Of a DNA stretch of 64,000 nt, positions 24,536-35,559 are shown in pieces (within the stretch, counting starts at the first letter, position 1; each line of letters begins with the position of its first letter). This DNA is from Unio delphinus (lineage: Eukaryota > Mollusca > Bivalvia > Unionida > Unionidae). The notes beneath the pieces were generated by a model. That model was not told the DNA's origin. It worked only from the letters and a program-made list of their open reading frames with translations, and made no database searches. Made by a program: the position numbers and the translations under genes. The stretch covers positions 12,886,001-12,950,000 of the forward strand of contig JAQISU010000179.1 in NCBI GenBank assembly GCA_029339505.1, in the 5' to 3' direction.

Positions 24536-24829
24536 ATGGCTGAGAATAAATGTGCGTGGGTTTGGAAAAACTATGTCGGGGTATGTTCTCGGCGATGTAA
24601 AGGAAAATATTGCGCATCTCATAACCAACAGATAAAAAATGGATCCCCGTTCGCGGTTACATGCATAAGTTGTCAGCGTGGATTACGAGGAACAACTCGG
24701 TTATGCGAACAATGTGGTGGAAAACGGTTTCGTGAATTCGCTAGATACTATCGACGCAAGTACGGAATCGTATATAACGAACACGACTATATAACGGGTT
24801 TCTATAAACGGGATCAATTAGATCCATAA
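24536..24829 (+). CDS. Small multi-CxxC zinc protein, 97 aa
   Basis: Four pairs of cysteines or Cys/His (CSRRCKGKYCASH, CISCQRG, CEQCGGKRFREF) predict two zinc-binding units. Function unknown. It is divergent from the polymerase-helicase, with 57 bp between starts. A homologue with the same spacing lies at 38045-38374 in element B, so it is a conserved gene of this lineage. The reading frame is intact. Confidence 0.7.
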   Translation: MAENKCAWVWKNYVGVCSRRCKGKYCASHNQQIKNGSPFAVTCISCQRGLRGTTRLCEQCGGKRFREFARYYRRKYGIVYNEHDYITGFYKRDQLDP

Positions 24830-24837
24830 TTAGATAT

Positions 24838-25359
24838 ATGGATGCAATTACGTTTGTATCCCACCCCGTTTATACCGATTACGAAGCATCTCGATGTGGA
24901 ATTATTAGACATCGACGACGTCTAAAACATATCGGTGTCGTCGGTAATATGGAATACTCGCAGGTCTGTTTCCGAGTTAACGGAAAAAAAAAATTATATC
25001 ATTGCCACAGATTTATCTGGGAATGTTATAACGGTTTGATTCCACCCGGTTTAGTTGTGGATCATATTAACCGAAATAAACTCGATAATAACATCGAAAA
25101 TCTACGTGTGGTTACTCAACAACAAAATTGTCTGAACGCGGCTCTGAAGATCAAATCGAAGCAACGGCGACCGGTGTGCGGTAGCATGGAGCACGACGGT
25201 GTCACCGTCGAGAATTTATTTCCATCGATATACTCGGCGGGGAAACATTATGACGTATATTCGTCATCTATAAAATGCGTCGCTGACGGTGTCACCGCGT
25301 CGGCGTACTCGAAACGATTTCATCGTCGAGTTATTTTTTCATATCAAAAATATGTCTGA
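24838..25359 (+). CDS. HNH endonuclease, 173 aa
   Basis: The HNH core reads CHRFIWECYNGL, then VVDHINRNKLDNNIENLRVVTQQQN (shown here in part), the HNH_3 type of homing-like nucleases. A C-terminal segment (FPSIYSAGKHYDVYSSSI) resembles a NUMOD DNA-binding repeat. It starts 8 bp after the zinc-protein gene. Element B has a broken homologue at the same position (37523-38013), so it seems to be a stable gene of the lineage rather than a chance homing event. Its role, for example in replication or superinfection, is unknown. Confidence 0.8.
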   Translation: MDAITFVSHPVYTDYEASRCGIIRHRRRLKHIGVVGNMEYSQVCFRVNGKKKLYHCHRFIWECYNGLIPPGLVVDHINRNKLDNNIENLRVVTQQQNCLNAALKIKSKQRRPVCGSMEHDGVTVENLFPSIYSAGKHYDVYSSSIKCVADGVTASAYSKRFHRRVIFSYQKYV

Positions 25360-25785
25360 ATGATACGTACAATTAGACAGAAAACGCGTACAAGCATAAT
25401 GAACGATGAAAACATCGCTATGTTAACTATCGAACTTGATAAACTTGTTAACGTTGTATCCGCGTCAAGCACGTTTACGTCATCGTGGCTAACAAGGGAA
25501 TATTCCGGGGTAATCGAAATGAGAAATCATGGGAAGCCATCCTATCGAAACGAATATCGAATTATAAAAATTCTTACAGAATCTCTCAAATCGGTGTTGT
25601 CGAAAAACAACGGCGACAAATTGGCGTTGTTTGTTCCGTCATTTAAAATAATTAGGAATATCGAAAAAGATCTCAAAGAAGAGTTTAATTCTCATCAACG
25701 AGACAAGCAATACATGTCCGAGTTGGAATTATTACTGTTGACGCCGTCGGGTAATCTTGATAATTATGGCGGCAATAATAATTAA
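25360..25785 (+). CDS. Unknown protein, 141 aa (true start possibly 25399)
   Basis: No family recognised. Helical, with a segment LALFVPSFKIIRNIEKDLKE that resembles VLVPLFAIVEGIRRGL in the 127-aa protein of element B at the same relative place (36195-36578). Its start touches the HNH stop. The second ATG at 25399 (MNDENIAML) could be the real start. Confidence 0.5.
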   Translation: MIRTIRQKTRTSIMNDENIAMLTIELDKLVNVVSASSTFTSSWLTREYSGVIEMRNHGKPSYRNEYRIIKILTESLKSVLSKNNGDKLALFVPSFKIIRNIEKDLKEEFNSHQRDKQYMSELELLLLTPSGNLDNYGGNNN

Positions 25786-26062
25786 AAAAAAATACCCGAT
25801 GGCGTTGCCGTAGCTAACGGTAATTATGTTGGTAATTATGATAGGTAACAATGATCGATAATCATCGCTGATAATCATCGCGGTAATAATAACTTTTTTT
25901 TTAGACCCTGTTGGCTAAATCGTGCGGTAAAAATGATCGGTAATTGTCGGCGATAATTATCCAAGCGATAATTACCAGCGATGATTATCAGCGATGATTA
26001 CCAGATCATAATTACCGATCATAATTACTAACCCGTAGTCACCAGTGACAAAGTAACCAGCG
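25786..26062. repeat. Non-coding region of direct and inverted GATAATTACC-type repeats
   Basis: Dense copies of GGTAATTAT, ATAATTACC and GCGATGATTACC in both orientations, giving many potential hairpins. Element B has a different hairpin-rich region at the same gene junction (about 35560-35900). Candidate origin, packaging or promoter region. Confidence 0.65.
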
Positions 26063-26740
26063 ATGATTACCGATCATAATTACCCGACAGTATTACCGTC
26101 AGCGACGTCGTCGCTTATTATTTTCGTTGAATTTTTATATATGCCGACTCGCGCAAAATATTTATCGTCGTTGGACGTGAGTAACATTATTAAGTTACGA
26201 TCCGCGGAGAAGCCATCTTGGATCGCCGCTAAATACGGAATTGGTTTAACACGGCTATACAAGATATGGACTGATGCGTCTCCGAATAAGAAATTTCCTG
26301 GTGGGTTTGCCGGTACTCAAGCCGGTAAGAACTTAACAGAAACTACTGCGCGGCTGCTCGACCAAACTAATCTCGCGCGAGAAACGGCATCGGCGATCCA
26401 ACACGAATATGTACAATTATGCGATGAAATAGAACAGCAGCGACGGCGAATTGAACAGCAACAGCAAACGTGTACAATGATGATCGGCCAGTATGACGTA
26501 ATAACGCGGCAACAACAACAACTAAAAGAACTTGTAGCGGAATTACCTAATAGTGAATCTCAAATAGCGTTGCTGTCACAGCAACAACAACAACAGGCAG
26601 CGACGATCAGCAAAAATCAACGAAAAAAGCGCCGTTATTGCAAACCAGCGTAACGATATTGAGCGACTTGAGAAAATTAAATCGGACAACGACGTCATAC
26701 AGCGACGTCTCAATGAGATGTTTGCTAAAAAAGTCGCTGG
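26063..26740 (+). pseudogene. HTH and glutamine-rich coiled-coil protein, interrupted
   Basis: The likely start is MPTRAKYLSSLD (26141). An N-terminal helix-turn-helix-like segment (IIKLRSAEKPSWIAAKYGIG) is followed by a Gln/Arg-rich coiled coil (about residues 90-165). The first frame stops at 26653, but the coiled-coil pattern continues in another frame (IERLEKIKSDNDVIQRRLNEM) to about 26735, implying an indel. A retrotransposon fragment then takes over. Probable DNA-binding protein; function unknown. Confidence 0.55.
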
Positions 26741-27209
26741 AAGCTGCCAGCTTCACACTGCTAAAAGATATTGGCGAAAAGCAGAGAGGCTTTGGCTTTC
26801 CACCAGACTCACTATTCATAAACAAATCTATGAAGCCGCTAAGAAGAACGTCACAGACATATTCCATTTAGCGAAATTATCCCACTACAGTACCAAGATC
26901 ACGGAAATTTCCAGCGACAAAAAGCTCTTCGAGATAACTAACAAACTAATATCAGGGAACAAATGTACACCAGTTCCAACTACCTTCTCTCCAGTAGACC
27001 TGCCGGGCCTTTTTCTAAATATCCCCCGTGATAAAGTTCAAACCATTAGAGTTTCTTATGACAACACAATTTCAATTGACGCGTCATCATACAGTTTTGA
27101 CACAGAATTTCAGCGGGACCACTGTGTCATTGTGTGTAATTTCAATGGGCATTGTTTTGTCTATTCGTACGACGGAAATGTATGTATGTTATTTACAAAC
27201 AGATTTTGA
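26740..27209 (+). mobile_element. Non-LTR retrotransposon fragment
   Basis: The frame reads AKRYWRKAERLWLSTRL, then HYSTKITEISSDKKLFEITN, then NKLISG. This is the pattern found between endonuclease and reverse transcriptase in CR1/L2/Jockey-like elements. Only this linker region is present, with no RT motifs. It truncates element A. Confidence 0.7.
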
Positions 27210-29382
27210 AAATGACGTATTATGTATATTTATAAATGAATGATATGTGTCTTCTATTTCCCACGCAAAGATTAATTCAGTTTGCTGTGGGGACATCAAC
27301 CAGTCGTACAAGGCCTATTGGGCATTTACGATTATAATCCATAATTGATGATGATGCCTGTCTGGTAACCGATTAGCGTAATTCTAATTACAATATGCAG
27401 CTTACACAGGATTTGTTATATGGAAGCACCCGAAAGTATATACCTGGTCTGAATTTGATCGTTAACACATCTGTTTTGATTGAGACAGGTACTGTTTGCG
27501 TTTTTAGACACCTGCCGGTCTTCTCTGTTTCTTATTTCATACATGTTTGCTACAAATTAAGGGGTGAATGTGTTATCTCGATGAATGGGCTAGTTTCATT
27601 CATATAGTGTTCTGTGCACACACTCTTAATCCCAAAAATGCGTGTTATGCACATATTAATTGTCACGTGCCCTCTACGATATGATTTCTAAAGCCGGATG
27701 ATAACGGATAATTTATAAATTAGATAGCTCCGTTCTCCTAGTCAGCAAACTCCACGGTCTATGTGTATCAAAGGCTCAAGGTGAAAAGTACAACAATTTA
27801 ATAAATATCAACGTATTCAAATATTTTGTTTTCAATTTCTCAAAAAATGCTTTCGTCAAATACAGCGACCTTTTCCCTTGCCAGTTACTATACTCATGAA
27901 AAATTCCAGTGTTAAGAGATTGTGTTTTCCATCGGCGTCGTTTCTGTTGGTCATATGTCCTCTGGTAACTCCAGTACCCTCGAAATGTGATCTTCTTGCT
28001 CCTGTGGAACTATCTTCCAGGATTCCTATCCGATACTACACCTTTCTGGTACTTCCGTTACCCTCTCCTTTCTGCTCCCTTTGCACTGCCTGAAAAATCT
28101 TCTACCTAAGCGCTACGTCATGATAGATCTCCCACGTAGTCCCAACATGTCTTCATTCCTTTTAATCTCGGGTGTTGCCTCTCGCTCCCAGTATGGAATC
28201 TTACTGTCAAATTAGAAGAAACTTGCTCTAATCTCAGATAAGGTAATCACACTCTCACAGACCTTTCATCAGAGCATTGATAAATTAATTATTAGCTGAG
28301 CTCACCCCTACATACCAAACGTGATACAAATTCGGGCGAAGATAGGTTGCCTCAAGAAGCCTTCGTTCACAATCCTGAAATTCATCCCTCTCGGTTGTTT
28401 AGAGCTCACAACTTCGGTACTCGGAGCGCAGTCTAGTGTCTCCCAGCTTCCCTTGCCAACGTGCAAACATGCACTAACGGAAAACGGACTTAATTTGAAC
28501 AAACTGACTATTGAGACTCTGCCGTTGAAACTCTCGGTTGCATTAGCTACGAGCCGATCTCTTTGAAATTGTCCTGGGGTAATTTATCACTTACCTGTCA
28601 CACGGAATTTCTGGTCGGGATATCGCTGCCTAAACGTATTCAAAACAATACGTCCTGACAAAGAATTTCATTATAATTAAGACGTGAGCAGGTTATTGCG
28701 TAACCTTTACGCAATCAATAGCCAGTTTCCTTGTTCTGAATCGGGTCTATATTCGAAATCTTACGTAATGCGTATGAACATACCTAAGTGCTCTTACTGC
28801 AAAGAAACTACAAGGAAATATTCTGAAGATGAACCTGAACATCATCAAATTCATTTGACAGTACTCCGTGAAGAACGGACATGGTCAGGCTTAAGATATT
28901 AACCCATATCCCAACAGCAGTGTTTTCAAGGGTCGTTTTAAAAAACGTAAAGAGTTCGTACTCTATTTGCTTGAGGAAGAAGTGCAAAAAAAGAAACCGG
29001 AAGTGGAAAAGAAATGGAACAGAGAAAACAATTTGATCCTTTAATGCCAACATAAGCATACACCCCACATTACACAAATAAAGGTCTCATAAAGTAAGGC
29101 TTGACGTCCTCACATTTTCCCATCTACTTTCAATTAATCCTGGGAGTAGAGATAATTGTGTACGTGATGTGGTTACTAAGGAAGAGTGGCGGTAGAAAAC
29201 CAAATAATTATTTTAGGGTCACCCAAATATCTATGAATGAGAGATACTAATCATATTTTCCAAACCCATTTGTGCATGTTTTGTGAATATCTTTTTATAT
29301 GTTAGGTTGTTGACAACAACACACTTTGTGCAACCCTTCTCACGTGTGACACTTTGTTTTAAATAAGTTTATAGTTTTGTTT
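27210..29382. other. Non-coding, nothing recognised
   Basis: About 2.2 kb between the two old elements. Short frames only, without family resemblance; may be host DNA or unrecognised repeats. Confidence 0.5.
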
Positions 29383-29605
29383 CTATAAACCACTTCCTTG
29401 TTTCCATGCAGATTTTTCAGCATTTATTGTATCTCTGACAGTTGTGATATCAACCAGCACAATATCATTTAATACGAGTTTTTGTTGCGTTGATATCCCA
29501 GGAATATCAACATTGATCTTCTGTCGTTGTGTATCAGTTGGTCTATAACACAATGGAACCTGCCACGTCGGAAATATTTCCTCTTGTAAATAAAATAATT
29601 GCATC
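29383..29605 (-). pseudogene. Fragment of a third polymerase-helicase gene
   Basis: VPLCYRPTDTQRQKINVDIP and LVLNDIVLVDITTV match the helicase region of elements A (near 21400) and B (near 41260). Its orientation and sequence differ from element B's own copy, so it comes from another element. It joins abruptly, near 29605, to a penton-type fragment. Confidence 0.75.
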
Positions 29606-29861
29606 TCAATTCAGCATTGATTTGTTCGATTTGGTATAACCCAGATGGCAACGAAACAACGTTCCAGTCTGGAGTTTCGTCTTCGCGATTCTTATACGCG
29701 AACACCAACGAATTATTCGGTTGTTGGCCACCAAATGCAACCGACCTCATATTTGGCCAACTGTGATACACTCTTAGATTCCTACCGCTATCTCCTTCAC
29801 GGGAATCGGAGTAGGGAAGTTCACACTGAATTCAGGATTGGTTGATGTTATTGATATCATG
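29606..29861 (-). pseudogene. N-terminal fragment of penton/minor capsid-like protein
   Basis: Starts MISITSTNPEFSVNF at 29861, then after a frame change reads YHSWPNMRSVAF and LPSGLYQIEQINAELR. The early FxVxFPxPIPV segment and the PSGLYxIEQIN segment are typical of penton-type proteins of adintovirus-like elements. Everything after about 80 residues is lost at the helicase junction. The gene end overlaps the upstream hydrophobic-protein gene. Confidence 0.55.
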
Positions 29862-30423
29862 GTTGCTTTCACCGTGTTTGTGTTCTCCGATATCTGCCGA
29901 ATCGGTTCGGTATTTATTACTATCCGTTGAAGTAGGTCCTGCGGGGTTGCCATTGTTATTATTATTTTCGCGCTCTAATTCTAACATAGTTAACTCATAC
30001 AACTGGACCATTCTCGAAAACTCATCATCGGTTATTGTCGTGTCGTCGAGCGACGACGCTGTCAACTTAGATAATTGCGAGTACGCGCGAGATAACGCAG
30101 TATATCTAACAGTGTAATCCTTCAGTTTTTGTGTCGAGCACGATGATGGTTTTTGATATTCCGCTAACAACACCCGCGATGGTTGACACCACGGCCATAC
30201 AAACTGGAACAACAGCCGAAGCGGTCATTGTAACCGATGATATAACAATACCAGCGTCGGCGATTACACCAGACAGCGAGTATACAGTTACATTGATGGA
30301 AGTGATTCTTTGCCGGTATTTTTTCATTTTTGTTCGGTACTCCTCAGAAAGAGTTTTGAGTTTTGTTGAAAATTCTTTGACGGTGTTATAACGGTATTGA
30401 GACGGTGATAACATTGTTGTCAT
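29832..30423 (-). pseudogene. Hydrophobic capsid-block protein, frameshifted
   Basis: The first frame (30423 down to about 30120) has a helical start, then a long hydrophobic stretch (VIADAGIVISSVTMTASAVV and on) with two likely membrane segments. The second frame (to 29832) continues with KLKDYTVRYTALSRAYSQLS and TDDEFSRMVQLYELTMLELE. I recall this architecture, a hydrophobic centre followed by a helical ISDEEF-type tail, from a common unnamed protein beside capsid genes in adintovirus-like elements. One indel separates the halves. Confidence 0.55.
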
Positions 30424-30439
30424 TTTATTCTCAAATCAT

Positions 30440-30770
30440 TTACGATTTCAGTTTAGTTGTTTAATCAAATCCGCTATGAATTCCACATACCATGTTATTG
30501 AAACCATAGCCAGATTTTTATCAGTGGATTATATCGTGAACTGTTCAGTTGTACCCTTGTCGATGATCGTTGATATCATATTGTTGACCCCAGATGAACT
30601 CGACGATGATATATTCAACTGAGTTGGTGTCACTAGTGTTAATCGATAAATACCTTAGACGGACGCAGTGATATGTAAAATGTTGTTTGTAGGTGTCCAT
30701 GCAAATGATCCATGTTGAATCGTGTATACTACGTTGTTGGTTCTTTCGTGAGAAAGTTTTGGTTTTTCAA
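30440..30770 (-). pseudogene. Degenerate small beta-rich protein
   Basis: One minus-strand frame reads GSFAWTPTNNILHITASV, then after a stop GIYRLTLVTPTQLNISSSSS, then after another stop LAMVSITWYVEFIADL. It looks like a short jelly-roll-type chain with two in-frame stops. Identity not established. Confidence 0.3.
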
Positions 30771-30828
30771 GTATTTTTATCATATTCTCTGCATCATCTT
30801 TGATTTTAACATTGAAGTCTTTCGTATC

Positions 30829-31347
30829 TTAGATGAATTGTTTAATATCCGGGAGTTTTATGTCAATTTTATCCAGTGTGGTTGCAAAAAACTTCTCAGT
30901 GATATTTTTACGCAATGATGTAAACTTTTCAACGTAATCTGCATATTTGCTTTGAAGTGTTGCTAGTTCCAACATAGAATCTTTTATCGTTGTGAGTTTC
31001 GGTGTGGTCACTGGTGGATTTCCAAAATATTCTACTACGGGTCTATCAATGTTGTCCACGATGGATTTTTGTAAATCGGTAAATTTATTAAATGTCTTTA
31101 TATGTTCGTTGTGTTCATCGCGTAGTGTTTTTAATGGTTCTAAATCATCAATTCGTTTCATAATAGTTGAAATAAGTGCACCCGGTTTGAGTGTACCCTG
31201 ACCGGAAAATACCGCGATGGCATTTTCTGTTACACCGCGTCGTTTAACTAAAATATCGTCCAGAGAAACATTACTTGTTTTCAATTTACCCTGACGATCT
31301 TGAAATGCAACTATTTCATTGGGATCAACACTTGCGAAGTTCAACAT
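30829..31347 (-). CDS. Coiled-coil capsid-block protein, 172 aa
   Basis: No family recognised with certainty. The frame is open and helical, with heptad-like stretches (residues about 55-105 and 120-160). It lies between the hydrophobic protein and the protease in the capsid block, so a structural or assembly role is likely. Upstream frames to about 31400 may belong to it. Confidence 0.5.
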   Translation of the reverse strand: MLNFASVDPNEIVAFQDRQGKLKTSNVSLDDILVKRRGVTENAIAVFSGQGTLKPGALISTIMKRIDDLEPLKTLRDEHNEHIKTFNKFTDLQKSIVDNIDRPVVEYFGNPPVTTPKLTTIKDSMLELATLQSKYADYVEKFTSLRKNITEKFFATTLDKIDIKLPDIKQFI

Positions 31348-31467
31348 TTCAGCTATTTCATCTTCGATGAGTTTTTTATATCACCGGTTGCAGTGCCATC
31401 GGCGGAGGGTTTCTTCGACGGTGATAGAGGTCGTTCCCAAATATCGATCATGTTCTTATAAAACTAA

Positions 31468-31828
31468 TTATCTCTCTAGAAAGCGACTGCTAGTATATTC
31501 ATTCACGACCACAGATGTTAAAATGGCGCCAAGGACATTCAATACTTCATTGCTGCATATTGGTGGGTCATTCATTTGTTGTGTTGGTAGCGTAGAATAC
31601 CAACGAGGGGTGTTTAAGCGGTTTATATAACGCACGAATTCCTTCGGCGGCGCTAATCCATATGAATCGAAATAGACGATTGCACGTGGATCAATCGCGT
31701 ATGCAACCCAGTGGGTTTCAAGGTTCGGTGCTGTTTAGTTGTGCCGGCAACTGATCTTTCATAAAGACACCTCTGAAATTTTTAATCGATAGATTTTTAG
31801 CAACATCGAGGAAATCAAAATTTGACAT
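31468..31828 (-). pseudogene. Adenovirus-type cysteine protease, frameshifted
   Basis: The first frame has FRGVFMKDQLP; after an indel near 31740 the second frame has ETHWVAYAIDPRAIVYFDSYGL (shown in two motifs: HWV with the catalytic His, YFDSYG with the Asp). This matches the protease of element C (GTHWVAVY and YFDSYGLPP). The usual CGxxC catalytic-Cys segment is not clear; ICSNEVLNVL may be its degenerate form. It would have matured capsid precursors. Confidence 0.75.
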
Positions 31829-31907
31829 CGGCGTTATTGGTGTTAATAAACCAGTCCTAGTCTCAGGCCGCTTCCTTTGTACCATGAATACGGGGTTCCT
31901 GGTAGTC

Positions 31908-32303
31908 TTAGACCCTTTCCCTTTTTTTATATCCTTGTCCGGTTGCTTTCGTTAGTGCGATCCCTGCCGCGGTACCAACGGCTCCTAACGCCGCCGCCTT
32001 AGCCACCCCTGGGGCCGCATCCGCAATCAACGCTGGAATTGCAGCTAACAACGGACATATACCACCTGATTTTATCATGCTTTTGATCGCAGCTGCAGAG
32101 AGAGTGATCTGAACACCCTCTTTATCTTTGAGCGCGTCATTGAAATGTTTAATCTGACGAGTTGTAAGTGACAATTTATTCTGACCGCCGGTCATCTGAT
32201 TGGGTTTCAGCGTTATTGTGGTTCCGTATTTTTTAGCCGATTCCGATTGCAATTTCTTGAGTTCACCAGGAGTCAACGTAACACTAATATGACTATATGA
32301 CAT
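31908..32303 (-). CDS. pX/core-like minor virion protein, 131 aa
   Basis: The N-terminus reads ISVTLTPGELKKLQSESAK, then NKLSLTTRQIKHFNDALK. A hydrophobic glycine/alanine-rich segment (about residues 85-122) and a short basic end follow. This layout is shared by an unnamed minor core or pX-like protein of adintovirus-type elements. A further glycine-rich piece (GKGLRLPG) lies just after the stop in another frame, so the original C-terminus was probably longer. Confidence 0.55.
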   Translation of the reverse strand: MSYSHISVTLTPGELKKLQSESAKKYGTTITLKPNQMTGGQNKLSLTTRQIKHFNDALKDKEGVQITLSAAAIKSMIKSGGICPLLAAIPALIADAAPGVAKAAALGAVGTAAGIALTKATGQGYKKRERV

Positions 32304-32329
32304 TATACAATAACAGATTGACCTAATTG

Positions 32330-33753
32330 TTACATATTTTCCACTGGTGCATCGATTACTCTCATTCGTCCACCAACACCTTCGAGTAGCATTGGTTTAT
32401 CACTGAGAATGACAGCAACTGCTCTATAGTTAACACCAGCAGGGGCTGTACGAGTTCTAAAGTGTATATCAACGACGGATTGTCTTGTTAAGTCAAGATG
32501 TTCCAGCGAAAAGTAATATATTGGATACAGACTCCTAAAATCCAACTGTGATATTTGCAGACCAGTATCAACATTTTGATCGCGTCCCATATATGACAAC
32601 AGACGATGATACACACGTGCTATTTGGTTGGCATCGTAATTCAGTTGTATATCCTCGAATTGTTCCTGTTGTCCGTTTATTCTCAGCTTGACATTACTAA
32701 CACCTTTTTATCAAATATCATCTGGCTGTGTTCTTGAGAGTTTAATCGCGCTCTATTCTGTAGCGCAACAAATATATGACGTGGAGCTGAAACATCTTGT
32801 TTTGATGCCAGGTTCCACGTAAATGTACCATCAACATCAGAATCCTTGGTATCTGTACTCGTTGTTAGCCAACTCAGCAACGACTTTCCTCCTTGATCCA
32901 TAAATGATAGTAATCGTTCTTATATTGTGATTGACGGAGTCAGTACTGACATCCACAGTGATAGTTTTGTTAAAATGACTTTACCGTAAGCAACACCAGC
33001 GTCACGCCAGATTGCATCATTCTCAGTACCTTTTCTTACGAGTACTACTGTATGCTTCGCTCCATAAATAACTTTTCGGACATTTCTACAGAATCCAAAT
33101 ATATGATGCAGTGGAATCGCGCATGAAAACTGTCGACGAGGCCTCTTCAATGCTGCTACGCGTGTTGCAAATTCTAAATTGTAATTATCATTAACGCTTC
33201 TTATAATATCAAACGCATCAGCTGGTATTGCTTGGTGTTCCGGATCAACTGGTTGATCAGCATCGATTGGAACATTTGGTCCTGCTCGTAATTTAATATA
33301 CTGAATGTGATCAGCGTTATCAGTGATATCCTTAGAAAACATCATAGATGGAACCACCTATCTTGTAAAATCGTCGGAGTATCTTGCTAACCCGATTATT
33401 GTTGTGGCATTATCAACTTCACGCTCAGTAGATTCAATTTTTCTTCCATCAATGAGATATCTTGCACTTTCAAATAGCGCCATGATACCATTATTGACAA
33501 AACCAACTCAAACATTTTTGTCATCTGCGTATGCTGTATTAGCTGCAACATTTGTTACGAGTTCTCCTTCTACTTCGATAAACGCATCGCATGGTAAAAA
33601 GTATTTACTGGTATCATGAACTTGAAGTTCGATTCTTGATCGAATATCCGGTTGTACTGCATGATAAGAATAAAATTGATAATCAAGTACGGAATCATTC
33701 TTGAGCACTGGGGCGTCCATATCAAACGCTGTATCAGGTGACCGTTTGAACAT
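32330..33753 (-). pseudogene. Major capsid protein (double jelly-roll type), broken
   Basis: About 475 codons spread over several frames. The start has FDMDAPVLKNDSVLDYQFYS and YFLPCDAFIEVEGELV. The middle has GIMALFESARYLIDG-type sequence and FSCAIPLHHIFGF. The end has LEHLDLTRQSVVDI. The opening and the IEVEGELV strand resemble hexon-type major capsid proteins of adintovirus-like elements, unlike the F54H12.2-type capsid protein of element C. At least four frame changes or stops are present. Confidence 0.7.
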
Positions 33754-33757
33754 TTTA

Positions 33758-34291
33758 TTATATATTCGTTGATCTAAATCGCGGTTTTCATCGTCGTCGC
33801 CCCCGTCGTGGTTTTAAGCCACTTCCCGCTATCATATTTGCGGTTATATTATCTTGGTTGCTGGCCACCAACGACGGAGTCGTCAACGACTAAGTCACCA
33901 CTGACGCTAATTTTTGATCCACTGCGTTATTTATTAGTTTACTAACATTTGCAGGCATCTTCGCTGTAGACGGTAGTGGCTCCGAAAATCCAAGGGATGT
34001 TTGCGCTGGTGGTTTCCTTCGCCGTCGAACCAGCGCTGCTAATTTATCCCGAGCGGCCAAAAATGCTTTCCCGGCAACATCTACAACGGCGCTAATACCC
34101 TAATCACGAATAACATCAATGGCTTTCATTGATAATTCTTTTGTGATCGGTGCTATTTTTGGAGCCATTCTTGTAAATAAACCCGCAATGGTATCACCGA
34201 TACCATCGCCGTAGTACATTTTGTACTGGGGCAATCGTGAGTTTACTACATAGACTCTGGTTGGTTTATCATGGTTGTAGTTTATTATCAT
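33758..34291 (-). pseudogene. pVI-like minor capsid protein with in-frame stops
   Basis: YYGDGIGDTIAGLFTRMAPK near the N-terminus resembles the amphipathic start of pVI-like Polinton proteins. The C-terminus is basic (GLKPRRGRRR). One frame runs throughout but contains three stops, at about 34098, 33893 and 33814. Located directly before the major capsid gene, as expected. Confidence 0.6.
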
Positions 34292-34337
34292 TCTTATTTA
34301 ATTGTTATTTATCTAATCGAATGACGAAGTCATCAGA

Positions 34338-34532
34338 TTAGTCACTATGATAACCATAATGCTCGGTTAACTCGTCAAGGAGATCTCGATATATTTTGAT
34401 ATCCATGATGCCGCCTTGAAATAACCGCCTGCAGATATCAGCTGCTTCATTAATTATTTCTGGTGAGTTATTTTCAGCTCGTCTCCCTCCTACAATAACC
34501 TCTAATCGTACTATATCTATATACCAGGACAA
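34338..34532 (-). CDS. Small unknown protein, 64 aa
   Basis: An open frame with a helical C-terminal half (INEAADICRRLFQGG). No family recognised; kept because it fits the strand and spacing of the capsid block. Confidence 0.3.
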   Translation of the reverse strand: MSWYIDIVRLEVIVGGRRAENNSPEIINEAADICRRLFQGGIMDIKIYRDLLDELTEHYGYHSD

Positions 34533-34534
34533 TG

Positions 34535-35412
34535 ACTAAGACCACTACCTGATACCCCGCTTGGACCACTTGAATACCCATTTCCTTTTTATTCTTTAGT
34601 GATACCAGTTGCACCTTTTTCAGGACCAGCTTCTGCCATTATTTGTATTTCATCTGAGATTGGGTCTGCTGTTTACCCTGGTGGTGGTTGTGCGACACCT
34701 TTTATCATAGCCATAAAACTATTAAAATCATCACGTATCTCTTCTGTTATTTTAGTTTTGCCTCGGTTTGCTAAAAAATATTTTATTCGACCAGGTGTCT
34801 AGAGATTTTATAAAATTTCTAGACCCGTCGTCTTTTAAACAATTATCTCTTATATTTTTTTAAAACTATCTTTGGTAAATTTAACTAGTTCAAATTCTGT
34901 TTTGATTCCTCTAATTCTGTTTATCGCATCAGCCGTAAATATATTTTCAGGTGAATAGTCTTCTCTTGCAACAGCGCCTTGTTGTTCTTCTGGTTCAGGT
35001 GGTGGGGAGCTAATATCAATATCACCTAATCGTTCAACTTCTTCTTGAAGTTGTCGTTCTCGTTGTTCTTGTTTTCTGGCAACAGTTATTATATCACCAG
35101 GAAGTGTTTTAAAGACTTTTTTGTTTGTTTAGATCTTCTTGCTATTTTTTCAAGTTCACCAATAAGAGACTTTTCTGTTCTTGGTTCGTCCTTGGGAACA
35201 ACTCCGTATATAGCTCGCTCAGTGGCTGATATTACCCCCTTCGTTGCCGTGGTTATCTGTTTAATCAACTCTTCACTTCCTGCGGCAAAATCAGTTTGAA
35301 AACTCTGTCTAGTTTGTATTTTTTTTCGTGCAGAATCGCGTACGGGTATATACTTTTTAATCTCAGCTAGCCGTTCACGAGCCAATCGGGTTGTTAATGC
35401 TTCATTTACCAT
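34535..35412 (-). pseudogene. Capsid-block protein with charged N-terminal helix, broken
   Basis: Starts MVNEALTTRLARERLAEIKK at 35412; after an indel near 35120 it continues ISSPPPEPEEQQGAV and DAINRIRGIKTEFELVKF to a stop at about 34852. A further in-frame piece (GRIKYFLANRGKTKITEEI, then GSGL) is at 34535-34800. The N-terminus recalls a widespread unnamed adintovirus-associated protein that carries a DUF8207-type domain later on; that domain is not visible here. Confidence 0.4.
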
Positions 35413-35559
35413 TATTGAAACAGTAAAGCAATTTTCCAATTTGAATCTCAAAGAGATTTTGATCAAAATGCAGTGAATGGGTCACCAACAATGATTGGAG
35501 CATTGAAGATTTTTAGTGGAGAAAGTCTCGAGAAATCCCGTTCACCCAACCAAGTGGCA

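Larger units (their letters stand above)
18976..26740. mobile_element. Element A: decayed Polinton with polymerase-helicase fusion
   Basis: Gene order is packaging ATPase (-), zinc-ribbon/PLA2 (+), integrase (+), PolB-SF1 helicase (-), zinc protein (+), HNH nuclease (+), unknown (+), HTH/coiled-coil (+). The capsid block expected beyond the last gene is absent, and a non-LTR retrotransposon fragment starts there. Several genes carry frameshifts or stops. The same genes occur in the same relative order, inverted, in element B. No clear TIR was found, so the outer limits are approximate. Confidence 0.75.
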
